Assembly (NCBI GenBank): GCA_030435675.1
Contig: CM059623.1
Span: 11,626,092-11,690,091 of the forward strand
From: Steinernema hermaphroditum
Taxonomy: Eukaryota; Nematoda; Chromadorea; Rhabditida; Steinernematidae
Length of the DNA stretch: 64,000 nucleotides
Reading direction: 5' to 3'
Program-made: the position numbers and the translations under genes
Notes under the pieces: generated by a model
What the model saw: the letters and a program-made list of their open reading frames with translations, nothing else
Database searches by the model: none
Told to the model about the DNA's origin: nothing
Shown: positions 1-10,560 of the stretch, piece after piece
How positions within the stretch are numbered: position 1 is the stretch's first letter
Layout of the letters: each line of letters opens with the position of its first letter

Positions 1-543
1 GAAAACATGGTTACCTTTCAACTGCCGAATATTCCACGTTCTCGAATAGTGGACAATTTTTGTGATCTACGTCCATCCAGCCGAGGACGATCGTCCAGAT
101 TTCATCGGGAAGGTAACGCTCATTTTTTACGGAAGAAGTCATCCTCACAAATGAATCGATTGACGTGAAGTGGTTTTAATGGCACGTATTAATTTTTGTG
201 AAAATTCGCACATCAACATGAGTGTTCTAAAAGGGCATTCGAGTCGAAGAAGCAACTCGAAACCGATTCGAGCTCATATGCCAAAAAAACAGTAGTACAT
301 GCACTCTGCTAAGTCAGTTAATAACCGTTGTTCTCTCGTTTCCTACAAAGACAGTTCCGCGAAGAATTAGATCCGCCGCCGCTTCTGGAGCATATACAGA
401 TATCTCCGGCCGGCGTGGCGCCGCTTCTCCAGGCGGACCGGAAAGAAGTTTCCGACATCACCGCCACGCCAGGTATGAAGCCGGCTGGAAAGTGGCATCC
501 TCTGTTTTCTATTTTCGGTCTCGGCAAGCCGAAATGCCTGTGA
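1..543 (+). CDS. 3' end of an unrecognised gene (partial)
   Basis: This is the last part of a plus-strand gene that begins before the window. An open segment from base 1 runs to a donor-like AAG/GTAACG at 112/113. A second open segment ends at the stop codon 541-543 and includes the strings PPPLLEHIQISPAGVAPLL and WHPLFSIFGLGKPKCL. Its codons show the GC-rich third positions of other exons here, and an AATAAA signal follows 8 nt after the stop. The junction is uncertain: the best acceptor (ACAG at 351-354) does not keep phase with the first segment, whereas a TTAG at 367-370 does. I recognise no domain. The C-terminal peptide is proline-rich and moderately hydrophobic. The gene converges on the minus-strand gene ending at 635. 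Confidence 0.5.
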
Positions 544-550
544 TACATGA

Positions 551-556
551 AATAAA
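551..556 (+). terminator. Poly(A) signal AATAAA of the first gene
   Basis: AATAAA lies 8 nt after the stop codon at 543, within the usual distance from a nematode cleavage site. Confidence 0.6.
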
Positions 557-582
557 GTTGTAAAGCCGTAACTCCCATACAC

Positions 583-588
583 TTTATT
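583..588 (-). terminator. Poly(A) signal of the 635-2185 gene
   Basis: TTTATT on the plus strand reads AATAAA on the minus strand, about 47 nt past the minus-strand stop at 635. Cleavage downstream of it would make the two convergent transcripts overlap. Confidence 0.5.
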
Positions 589-634
589 AATCTCCTGTAC
601 ATATGTACAATCACCGGACACTGGAGATCAGTTT

Positions 635-2185
635 TCACAAGTTATTATACGTATCCATAAGCAGCGCGTGCATCGAGGGCGTCATCTGAGAGCGTTGGAG
701 CCCGTAGACGAACTCCAGGAACAGAACGACGTGCGACACTTCCGGGCAGACCGAAAGGTCGAAGACGACGTAGGATTCGATGACGGCGCGCATGATCTCG
801 GGGAAGGGCATCTGGTTGGGCACAGGGATGAGCTGACGAGCCACAGCGATGTAACGACTTTCGACGGATCCCTGGCGCACGATTACGATTCTGGGGAAGA
901 CGGACTGTTCCTTGATGCAGGTCCGGAACTAAAAGTTTTCGTTATTTGGGTAGTAGAAGGACATCCTTGCCGGAACTTCAATCATTATGTAATGAAACTG
1001 GATCTCCATCGCCGAGGAGCGCATGATGGAGCGGTCGGCGAAGAACTTCGTGACAAGTTGGAAGGCATGCTCATCGGACACTTCTCCATTGGCCTTCCAG
1101 GCACAATTACGCATGTTCTCAGCGGCCTTGACAAGAGCCGGCTTCCACTTCTTCCACTCCTGGGCGAAATCTTTCAACTGAGAAGTCGGGTGCTTCTCCT
1201 GGACGATCTCAAGGAACCTCTCATGAATCTGAATGGATCTGCTTCGGTGTGTGGTGGAAGTGAAGTGGCATACCATCTCAAAATAGCCGTCGATAACATT
1301 TGGATGAGCCGCGAAGAAATCGTCAGTGAAACTGTACGGATTGCGAGCTTTGAAAGTCTTCAGACTTTCCCAGTCAGGACCACTCTGTGGTTCTTTCTTC
1401 AAAGCTCTTTCCACTTTTCGGCTTCTCAGAGATCGACCGCTGTGTTGAATAGGCTCGTTCTCGTTATCCTCGGCCTCCTCTTCCACCGGCTCTTGTTTTA
1501 ACATCGGCCTTGAAGTTAGTCTTTAAAATGAAAACCCTTAAAGTCTTTGATCTTACTTGGCAGCGCGGCGGAGTGTTTGCTTGCCCTTTGGAGGATTCAC
1601 CGTGATAATAGGAATACACTGATGCTCCTTATAACAGTAGTCGGGATCTTCAGCGAACTCCTTGTAGTCCGCCGAGATCCTTACGCGAGCGATGTTGCCA
1701 GATTCGCCTGTGCGGCGACTTCGCCGTGACCGCATCGACGAGCAGTCCATGCACTCGAAGATCTTCGGAAGACCGCGGTTCCCCTTTCGCGATCGAGAGC
1801 ACGCATCTTCGCGGAAATGGAAGGTGTGGCCTTCGAAGCGGACGCTCTCGTAGGACGCTTTACGTAAGTTGGTCCTCGTCTGGGACCAGATGATGGGAGG
1901 GAGCGTTTCGACGACTTTGACTCTCTTAGGAGGCATCTCTTCCGGTTCCTCCATCTCTTCTTCGATGATATGTTGTTGATTGACCTCGCTGAAGGGGACA
2001 CGTTCGCGTTGGTTAGACCTGCAAAATGTCGAGACGGTCACAGAGAGAAGAAATCGAGCGAAAATGAGAGAGTACCTCATAACCCTATGTTGCCACTTAA
2101 GAACGCTCAGCGCTTTTTTGGCCGACTTTTTCCCTTGCAACACCTTCTTTCTCAGGTTCTCCTGTTCCTCTCTAGAACACGTCTC
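635..2185 (-). CDS. Putative zinc-binding protein with C2HC-type domain and unknown C-terminal domain
   Basis: Exons read on the minus strand are 2185-2076, 2018-1557, 1508-977 and 928-635, all in phase, giving at least 465 residues. The 5' end is open: an ATG at 2276-2274 could belong to an upstream exon. The N-terminus is basic and helical (EEQENLRKKVLQGKKSAKK), followed by an acidic stretch and PPKRVKV, which looks like a nuclear localisation signal. A domain then shows SYESVRFEGHTFHFRED, FECMDC and, about 50 residues later, EDPDYCYKEHQC. The spacing CxxC...HxC suggests one zinc ion. The same motifs occur in the neighbour at 3063-3560. The last ~300 residues start with an RSRKVERALKKEP linker and contain an alpha-helical region I do not recognise. 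The final intron (929-976) uses a weak GTTCCG donor but is supported by an otherwise in-frame stop. A role in DNA binding or chromatin is inference. Confidence 0.7.
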
Positions 2186-3062
2186 TCAGGAAAGCACAAA
2201 ACAGAGGGATATACGTAAGGGTGGACGTCCTCGACTCACTCCTGAAGGACGTCTTTGATTCACTTCGTAGCGACATAGCTGTTTTCCGAAGGTGGCTCTA
2301 CTAGCCAGGTACACTTTGTATGTAAGATTTTCGATCGATGTGATTTCCCGCGCGAACAGTAGTTACGGTTGCACACCTCAGGGTCCATAGCAAAACAAAG
2401 AGAGCCGAACGTGCGACGTCTAGTCTAGCACCGCTCAAGTTGCAATTTTTGTGTGGATCGATTTTTTCCCGAGTGGTTTGTTTTTTGCATCACCTTCGTA
2501 TTTCATTTTGGATTTGTGGTCCAACAAGATTTTAATTTTGCTGAGATCGCGGAAGCCATAGTTTGCAATTAGCTCTGTGTCTCAGGAGCGGTCGGTTTCG
2601 GACAAAATGAAGTTTGTGGGTGGCGTTGAACCGATCCCGTTTACAAATCTGACGCATTCGCAATTGGGTCTGTGTCTGGGCCATAAAGACAGTTTGTAAG
2701 AGACCGGTTCATTGCCACTTAATTAGCCCTAGGCCATCCACTTGTCTACTGTGTTACACTTTTAGACTAAAGCCGACTCTAGTCATCTTACCACCCGCAG
2801 GGCTATTGATGGTTCGGCCTAATTTTTTCGATGAACATCAGCTGTAATCACCTACTTCCATCCGGTGGAACATATTCTTATTTTTATGGGATTTGCACTT
2901 TCAATTGCAATTACTACAATCACCTCCTTATTTTTTTTTATCAGCTAACGCAATTGAACCACGTAATTTCGTGTGAGGCGTTTTAGTCACCTACTTCTAA
3001 GAGTGCACTTGTACTTGAAGACCGCTCATAGACAATTACCCCATATATTTTCGACTTAAAAC
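2186..3062. other. Noncoding interval between two paralogous genes
   Basis: AT-richer sequence with no convincing exon apart from a possible first exon of the preceding gene near 2276-2236 (reads MSLRSESKTSFRSESRTS). It should hold the promoter of the 635-2185 gene and the 3' UTR of the 3063-3560 gene. Confidence 0.4.
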
Positions 3063-3560
3063 TTACATAATTTCGTCTGCCTGTATGATCACGGGTCCGA
3101 TCAGTTGCTCGTCCTCATCGTCCTCCTTCTTCACCAAAATCACGTCACCGTCGCTGCGCACAACACAGCAGTGGCGTCCCATAGCGTTCCAATCGGGATC
3201 TTCGACGAAATGTGTGAGATCGTCGGCCACCAGCACGTATGCAACAGGAATGCCGTACTTTTCCGGGGCCACTGGCTTGGACGGGCTCCCACTCCGATTG
3301 AGGTTCCTCTTCGGACGGCGTCTCCTCGCGGTACTCTTCACACATTTTCCAGCCTTCTTGGTCAGGCGTCCCCTCTCCGAAAGACAGTCGAGACAATAGA
3401 ACTTCATCGGCTTTCCATCGCGCTCCTTCCTGTCGTACCTGGAGCCAGCGCTGAAGGAGAATACATGCCCGGGGACACGTCGGCTCTCGTAGGAGACGCA
3501 CGTGTTTTTGTGGAGAGTGAGGGACAGAATCACATCGGGGAATGCGGCGTCATCGTCCAT
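3063..3560 (-). CDS. Putative zinc-binding protein, paralogue of the 635-2185 gene
   Basis: One 165-residue open exon. I chose the ATG at 3560-3558 because an ATTTTCAG acceptor ends at about 3579, leaving a short leader; upstream in-frame codons lack an ATG. The domain matches its neighbour: SYESRRVPGHVFSFSAGS, then FYCLDC, then a basic RRRRPKR stretch, then FVEDPDWNAMGRHCC and an acidic tail (VKKEDDEDEQ). CxxC plus HxC would make a single zinc site. The C-terminal stop overlaps a perfect donor (AT/GTAAGTTT), so a longer isoform spliced to a downstream exon is possible, although no exon is obvious. It lies 357 nt downstream of POLDIP2 on the same strand. Function is unknown; nuclear localisation is inferred from the basic patch. 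Confidence 0.65.
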   Translation of the reverse strand: MDDDAAFPDVILSLTLHKNTCVSYESRRVPGHVFSFSAGSRYDRKERDGKPMKFYCLDCLSERGRLTKKAGKCVKSTARRRRPKRNLNRSGSPSKPVAPEKYGIPVAYVLVADDLTHFVEDPDWNAMGRHCCVVRSDGDVILVKKEDDEDEQLIGPVIIQADEIM

Positions 3561-3916
3561 GGCGCCGTCGGCCACGACCTGAAAATGAAGATGGCTGGCA
3601 AGGAGGCAAGCGCGATCCCGCGCCGCACTTTATGGGGAGAGAAAAAAAAACGGAAAAATCGATAAAGCAGAGAGGGACATGAGGGCAAAGTAAAGTCCAC
3701 GGGTATACCGTAATTAGCGAGATCGAAAGACTCAACAACGCCACGATGTCTCCGCTTGTGGCCACTTTATCGTACTTTAGCAATCTGGGCGTCGTCACAG
3801 ACAACAACAACAACTATACAGGAGATGTTATGTACAAAATAAGTTCTTTTTTTCGGACAAGACATCAATAACCGGAGGAGGAAATAAACCTAATCGATTG
3901 CAGAGAGCTGCACTAT

Positions 3917-5648
3917 CTAATGAACTACGCTTTCCGTCTGCTCCGCCGGCTTCTCCGTACACGCCTCGAGTGCGACGTTCGGGATAGTGACGTCGAAGAA
4001 CGACCCGTCTTCGCGCTCGAGTTTGAATTTGCCCCTGAAAAGCACATGTAAATGCACACCTACGGCTACGTTCAGTGCTCACCACATCTGTCCACCTTTG
4101 AGCTGCTGCAGATCGATCGTGCTGCTGAATTGGAAGACTGGCTGAGTGGGAGTGAGGATGGGGACCTAAAGGGAGCGAATGAGTCACGCCGTGGATGATA
4201 AAGTGCGGCGCGGCGCCTAGGCAATGATATGCGTATGACCGAGCAGAGATGGGCAGACCGACATAGGAGCCAGACGCGTGTGCAAATGAACTTTTTCCGC
4301 GCGTAGACGGTTTGCAAAAGTGTAGACGAAACAGCGTCTGCGCTCAGCCATAAGTGACCATTTGCCAGGAGCACGACCGCTCAAGCAGACAGAAAACAAC
4401 ACAAATGACGCACCATTCCTCCGACGCCGATTCCGTGCGCCGAAGTCTGATTAAGCTGGTTCATGCTGAACACTTTGATCACGCGCTCGCGAAGCGTCAC
4501 CGGATGTCCCGTCATGTTCTCCACGCGCATCACGTATCGCCAGCAGTGCTTCAACACTCCAGCCATAAGATTCGTTCCAAGGTAGAACGTGATGACCGAC
4601 ACCTGAAACACGCCACATCAATAAGTCGCCATAAATGACTTTTCCGTACTTTAACACCATCAGTAACTTCGCTGTACACAGCCTGCGGTCGAAGCCAAGA
4701 CCGCTGATTCACAAGATCGTTCGGCATCAGTTCCTTCCGTATAGTATACTTCAGATCGCGATCTCCAGCGACGGCCGCCAATCCCGCTGGCGAGGTAGCT
4801 TCAACGGGCTCGAAGAGTCGCGAGAAGAGGTCGTGGTCGAAAGGATTCCGTTCCGTAGGGAGAAACGGAAGGACTTCGTTGTGTGCAACGCAGTCCATGC
4901 CGTTGATTACGGTAAGAAGCTTCTCTCCGCGGCCCGATCCGTCGCCGAGATAGGAAGTGATGTCAACAGGGAATTTCTGAAAGAGTAACGTTCAGACAAT
5001 GAGGATGGAGAACAACGCGACCAAACCGGTCTTTGGGGACGGCCAAGCCTCCGTGAGAGTCAGATCAAACTTACAATATGCTGCCAGTCGCCGCGATGGA
5101 CAAGAACTTGGTAGTAGGGCATCGTTTCTTCTAAATTAATGGCATCTCTAAAAGCACAAGAAATGACTTCTGGCATACCAATCTCAACGTACGGTCTTGG
5201 CTTCGAAATGACCCGGCAATTGAACGAGCAAATGACGATTCCACGATAGGCAAACGCCTTGTGAAGGAACATCTAAAATGAGTGTTCAGCTCCGCTCACG
5301 ATCGGGACTACGGTACCTGTCCTGGCTTGTAGAGAGCCTCATCGCGCTGCTTTGTGAACACGCCGATCTCTTTGACTCCGGGAGGCGGCGACGGATTACT
5401 GAAGCGAAATCTGAATGTAGAACGTGGTGTTGGTTAGATCGGCGAGCCAAATGAAGGTTTTTGACTCATGCACAGCACAAGGGGCAGGGTCAGTAAGCAA
5501 GCGGACAGAACGCCAGGACTACCGTAACCCGGTGGCACTCTGTTCTGTCCGCGGAAAGCTTTACTCACCTGACAGGTCTCCTGGCGGATGTGGAGAACTT
5601 CCTCATCACGCACATCGACAGAACGGACGAATTTCGATTCGCAATCAT
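3917..5648 (-). CDS. POLDIP2/PDIP38 orthologue (YccV-like plus ApaG domains), mitochondrial
   Basis: Eight exons (5648-5569, 5410-5317, 5272-5193, 5147-5075, 4976-4650, 4602-4414, 4165-4083, 4034-3917) join in phase to 347 residues. The N-terminus contains VMRKFSTSARRP, typical of a mitochondrial targeting peptide. The YccV-like half includes PGQMFLHKAFAYRGIVI and MPYYQVLVHRGDW. The ApaG (DUF525) half includes WRYVMRVENM, HPVTLRERVIKVFSMN, GIGVGGMVPILTPTQPVFQF and GGQMWGKFKLEREDGSFF. Order and spacing match human POLDIP2, which binds DNA polymerase delta p50 and PCNA and, in mitochondria, acts with the CLPXP system and PrimPol. A TTACAG site just upstream of the ATG looks like a trans-splice acceptor. 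The COQ5 stop is only 172 nt upstream, suggesting a dicistronic unit. The small intron 5148-5192 (45 nt) is in frame and inferred from its GTACGT and TTTTAG ends. Confidence 0.88.
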
Positions 5649-5820
5649 CGCCGCCGGTTACTGTAATCCAAGAGCGTTTACGATAGCTTACATACACATA
5701 CCAGCAGCACCAACAGATATACGTTACGGATGGGACCTATCAATGACAGCGTCAATACTTGGCGAAACTTTTTATACTCTGAACAACGAAAAAAACAATC
5801 AATCCTATGGCTAGTGGGAG
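5649..5820 (-). promoter_or_regulatory. Candidate operon spacer between COQ5 and POLDIP2
   Basis: This 172-nt gap on the minus strand contains a T-rich stretch (ATTGTTTTTTTCGTTG) and ends in a TTACAG acceptor 8-10 nt before the POLDIP2 ATG. The length fits nematode SL2-type spacers. No canonical AATAAA is visible for COQ5. Confidence 0.45.
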
Positions 5821-7099
5821 CTACTTCTTGACACCGGTGTGGATTGCGCATACTCCAAACGTCAGATTCTCGTAAGACACATCTTCGAACTTCGCATCTC
5901 GAATCATCTCGGCGAATCGCGTCTAAATGCATGATTCAGAAGTGGTTGTGTGAAGGAGGACGGCTGTACCTGGTCAGGGAATTGTCGAATACTTTCAACC
6001 AAGTACTTGTAGCTGTGATAGTCGGACGCAAGAATCTGTCCCATGACCGGAATGACTTGGAAGCTGTAGAGATCGTAGAAAGGTTTCAGAGCGGGATTGA
6101 CCTGGCTGAATTCTAGTACTGCGAAGCGGCCGTTGGGGCGCAGGACACGATAGGCTTCTTCAATGACCTAAAGTAGGCAGAATATGATCTGTGTGGTTCC
6201 CCAGATATCTGTTTGGCTTTACCTTATCGACATGAGTGCAGTTCCGGATGCCAAAGGCGATCGTGTACAAATCAAAGCTGTTATCCTCGAACGGTAGCTT
6301 CTCGGCATCTCCGCAAACCCAGGAGAGCTTCGACTTATCGAGCTCCGCATCGGCTTCGGCGCGCTTCAATCCCACGTCAAGCATGTTCTGGTTGATGTCA
6401 AAAACGGTGATAGACCCGGTAGCGCCTCTTCTCGACTGGATCTTGCGCAGGGCACGGAAAGCGATATCACCCGTTCCACCGGCGACGTCCAACATCTGCG
6501 TTGTCGGTTGGGGCTTTATCCGTTGGACGAAATAGTCCTTCCACAGGCGATGGACGCCAGCGCTCATCGCGTCGTTCATCAGGTCGTACTTCTCGGCTAC
6601 ATTGGCGAATACTTTGTGAACTAAACAGAGCAAATTGATGAAAACAATGTACGGACAGTGCGATATCATGAAAACCAGACGGTTCCCTAGCACAAAGTGT
6701 CTCAATTAAAGCAGCCAGACGTCTAGTTATCTTAGAGTGTCTAAATTAAAACACAGAGGTGTCTGGCCATCTGCATCATCCGATACCAGAAAGCGGTTGC
6801 AAAGGAACGAGCGCTCCAACTGTATAGCAGTCACAAGTGGTGCCTTTGTCTGAACGAAAGCGACAAAGATCAATGATATATTTAAACCACATGTGCATCC
6901 CTGACTCATCCCCTCAAAATCGATGCACTTCTCCCTTCCCAGCCTTGAAACCCTGCAGGGTGAGCCTACCTTTCTCAGCCTTCTCCTTCTCGTCCACCTC
7001 TTCGAATCCGAAATGTGTCGTCGCCGTCCGTGAACAAGTTTGCCGTCCGACGCGCTTCGCAGCGCCGGCGAGATGGCGGAGCACCTGGAACGACAGCAT
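5821..7099 (-). CDS. coq-5: COQ5, 2-methoxy-6-polyprenyl-1,4-benzoquinol methylase
   Basis: Four exons (7099-6970, 6620-6223, 6167-5970, 5922-5821) make 275 residues. The enzyme C-methylates the ubiquinone precursor ring with S-adenosylmethionine in the matrix-side CoQ complex. The N-terminus ([20 protein letters not shown]) looks like a mitochondrial presequence. UbiE/COQ5 methyltransferase motifs follow: [41 protein letters not shown], the SAM-binding [25 protein letters not shown] and [16 protein letters not shown]. The end reads [13 protein letters not shown], as in COQ5 proteins. A TTTCGTTGCAG site 8 nt before the ATG looks like a trans-splice acceptor. Intron 1 (349 nt) is long for this locus; the rest are under 60 nt. 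The gene lies directly upstream of POLDIP2. Confidence 0.95.
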
Positions 7100-8220
7100 C
7101 CTCTCTGCAACGAAAGCGGCCGTAATCGAAGCGACAACACAAACAACGTCGCAGAAGGAGCGTCGGCAGCGATTTCACGGACTCACGCTGACAGTCGCCG
7201 ATGATCGTCTCTTTTGTCACGACAGCAATGGCACACTACACGAAAGTGAGCGCTTGCCCTCAGGGACTTCGCGCTAGGAGCCCCTAGGCCTCCTTGGAGA
7301 AACCCTTGAACATGTGTTAACTTTCTTTGCCCTTCTTTGAGGTTTCTTTCCGTCAGACAAAGACAACTTCTGTCTGCTAGACAGTCAGTAGACAGGCCGT
7401 TTTCATTCGACCGCTTTCTGCCGTTGGGTGATGCAAATGAAGGATAACCAGACGTTGTATTTAATTGAGGCACTTTGTGAGATTCAGACGTCTCTCTCGA
7501 AATATGGCATGCTTGGTTCTAAAGCGTATTTGGATAAATGAATAAATTGCATATTTGGTTCAAGGAGGCGTATTTCTCGGCCATGTTTACCCGGAGTGCC
7601 TGGGAATGTATATCTGAACCTTGTAGGGCCTATGACCTATTTTGAACTCTTTACTTCCAAAAATGACCGAAAAATGAATTGTGATCTACTAGAAGGACAT
7701 TTTATGACTTTCCTTACCCTCTTAGTATACCCCCTTATGTGACAGTGATAAAAAAACCCCTAACACCTAAAGAAAAGAGTATTCCGATGAAGCGACCCGA
7801 AAATGTGTCAAATAAATTACAACCGTGTCGTCTTCATTCAGCAAAACTCGTTTCTTTACCTTGCACAGCTGTAAGCGTACCTGCGTCATTCATCTGCTTG
7901 ACCCCAACTCCGCGAGGTGTGAATGTTCATGCGTTCGGAAATCGTTCGATGAAGTGGAAAATTTAAAAAATAAGAAGAGACAGAGCTAAGCCCGTCTTAT
8001 GTCTAGCAGAGCAACATGTAATCCGAAAAATCGAGGATATCGAGATTAGTCATGCACTAACCTTGATTAAACTTTACTTCTTCGTTTGCCTTCGATCTCT
8101 TGGAACATATCCTTTTGATGTTTTGAGACCAGAAGCAGATTCGCCCCCTCTAACGCGATTTAGTATGGCAGCGTTATTATTATAATTGTGACACGAAATC
8201 CGGTTTCCCCTCACCACCGC
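7100..8220. other. Noncoding interval upstream of COQ5
   Basis: No exon-like open frame with neighbouring codon use. The first ~200 nt, GC-richer, probably include the COQ5 promoter. The rest is AT-rich and without visible structure. Confidence 0.4.
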
Positions 8221-8224
8221 AGTT

Positions 8225-8745
8225 ACTAACTCCCCCCGTCCCTTTCGAATTTCTCCAGCCGTCTTCCGCAACCCCTCAATGACGATCGCCTCGTCGCGAC
8301 GAGCCGACCTTCGGCAACCCGTCTTCTCGAGCAGTGATCAGTTGACCAGCACCTCTTCTTCTTCATGTACACAGCGCCGCAGCAGCCATGCACACAACAC
8401 CGTCGTCGTCTCCACTCGTCACCTTTCGTCGACGCGCGACGTGTCCTTCTTCTTCTCCTCGCCCAACTCTTGCAGCGCCGCTGGCTGGCAACAGGTCGTC
8501 GTCGTCGTCGTCGTTGCTGGTCGGGCAACGCGACGACGACGCAAACACCGACCGAGAACGTGCCCTGCCGCGGTGTGGTCGGTCGTCATGGAGGGTTTTG
8601 GTCAGGGACGGCGACGAGGTCTCCCCTCCGCTCGTCACTTCCCGGACCTTTTTCGGCTATCGCTGCGTGGTTTCCATTTCGAGGGGTTCCGAAATTCGCT
8701 GAAGTCTGTTTTGTGGCGCGGAGGGTTTGTGTAAAGTGGGTTCCA
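8225..8745. other. CpG-rich island with CGT/CGA low complexity
   Basis: A ~520-nt island of high GC in AT-rich surroundings, rich in CGTCG/CGACG with a (CGT)n run near 8497-8516. Long open frames exist in several phases on both strands, all Ser/Arg- or Asp-biased as low-complexity DNA produces, so I call no protein. It could be a promoter island or a 5' exon of a gene with large introns. Confidence 0.4.
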
Positions 8746-10139
8746 TCATGTGATCGTGACCTTATGTATGTGAACTTATCCTTGCCGGTGGCGACGTTTC
8801 GCTTATAGTAACAGAAAATCACTTCTTCATGAATATCACCATGTCAGTTCGATCGTATTTACAAAGCTCTTCAGCCGGGATACGGTCAGAGACGTCTTTC
8901 CTTGATCAAGAAATAGTTTGTCGTCATATCTGCGCCACACATGTTTCCGATATTAGCGCCAAAATTGCATTCTGAGTTCCTCATCGCACGTCATGCATCG
9001 AGTCCAATGTCACACATGTGTGACCTTTGAAAGTGACAATGGATCTAAAAATTCACTATTTTTTCGTTGTGACTTTCTGCGTCTTTTGTATACGATTTGT
9101 AAATTACAAAAATTGAAAAAGTGGTTATAAAGTGCGGGAAAAATTCACATTTTTATTTCTCAATGTCACCATATTTCACGATCGAGGTCAACGTGTAGTC
9201 AAAAGTCAGCCATGAATAGGACTTCCTAAAGCCAACACGTTCAGTCCACCTCCATGCTCGGTTCTTTGGACAATCATCTCAGTATCCTACTAAAATAATG
9301 TCAGGTCAAAATTCACAAAATTTTGGAGAATCTCATTGTGTTCACTGTGATGATTGATCAGATGGCTGATACCGACCTCGAGTTTTTATATCATTTTTTG
9401 TGAATCTCAGCTTCACTTCCTTGTACATGTGCTCTTTATGCGTTCTTATCGATGGGATATTTGAACAGATTTTGAACGGAAGAGAGCTGTAAAGTTTTTT
9501 TTTGTTTAAGCGGCTGTTGGTCTCCGTCTCAAGAGCAGCCTTGTCTTCAGGCTTCAAGGCTGATTCTTGAGTCCCTTCTTGAATCAGTGTGGAATAGTGC
9601 GATATAAAGATTTATAAAAGTGCGATATGAAGATTCTCCAAGCAACCAACCAAATAATTGTTAAACCAAACAAATTTGAAGTGCATAGATCAATCCAACA
9701 AGTTCTGTTATCAAAGAGTTTATTAGCTATACGCCAACCTGTAGCTAACCTTTTCATCCATTAGTTTCTATGGAGTTTTCCACTCATGAATCCTCCCTAT
9801 CTCCTGATATGAATCCTTCTTGTGTCCTTATCCCTATTTTGACTCAGTTTAATAATTAACAATCCTTAGCCATATTTTCTATGCAGGATGTGTTAGAAAG
9901 TGATTTTGGGTTCGGTCCACTATCGACCTCCCTTTTTGTGGTATATTCCCCAGTCCGCAAATATCACTTTTTGGTTATGACTCCACACGATCACAAGGTT
10001 CGGTCTTCACAAGCGGAGCCTTTCGCTTAATCTTTAGAAGTGCACTGCAATCAAAAAACGATGTTTTGATCTAACCACCTTCTAAACAGTTAGAAACATT
10101 CTCCGACCATACCCGAAAAGTGCCTCCGGTGCCTTCGTG
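8746..10139. other. AT-rich interval without a gene
   Basis: Stop codons are frequent in all frames. I see no exon, tRNA or tandem repeat. Confidence 0.4.
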
Positions 10140-10560
10140 ACTCACGACATGCCACTTGTCCGTCGGGCTGGCGCATCTCGGAACACCGCAGCAACGTTCC
10201 CGTGGCGTCTCGCCATGCAGCCGAGCCTGAGGGGTGTCGCGGCCGTCGGCTCCTGCAGGCGACGTGTCACCGTCCCGCTATCAAGCAGGGGAACAACTAC
10301 TTGGTGATAACGTGCGGCCCGCTCGAGCGGAGACGCCGCGACGGCACGCCATGGGAGGCTCCGGCGTGTAGCACGCCTCCTCCTCCGATTGTCACGATCA
10401 GCGACGCTATCTTCGCGGTCGCCTTCGGCATCCTCGTCGTCGCGTTCAATGTTCTTACTTCGCTCCCCGCTCGCCTTTTGTTCCCTTCGCTTTCCTTCCA
10501 CTCGTGGCGAACACCGTGTTCGCTTTTCGTCCGTGCTCTGAGGGTCCTTTTCTGGATTGT
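10140..10560. other. Second CpG-rich island, possible exon
   Basis: A GC-rich block similar in composition to 8225-8745. The minus strand is open across the whole block; its charged reading includes GERSKNIERDDEDAEGDRED and RRRRRATRRSL and is followed by a donor-like TC/GTGAGTC at 10142-10138. The plus strand opens with an ATG at 10148. No homologous domain is visible on either strand, so the coding strand stays undecided. Confidence 0.35.

Noticed and set aside
668..1501. Long plus-strand open frame of 277 codons
   Set aside because: It is antisense to the in-phase exons of the minus-strand gene, which carry the domain signal and splice sites.
8279..8734. Several open frames on both strands in the first CpG island
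   Set aside because: Ser/Arg/Asp low-complexity products in multiple frames are expected from CGTCG-rich DNA; there is no domain, and no splice context that selects one.
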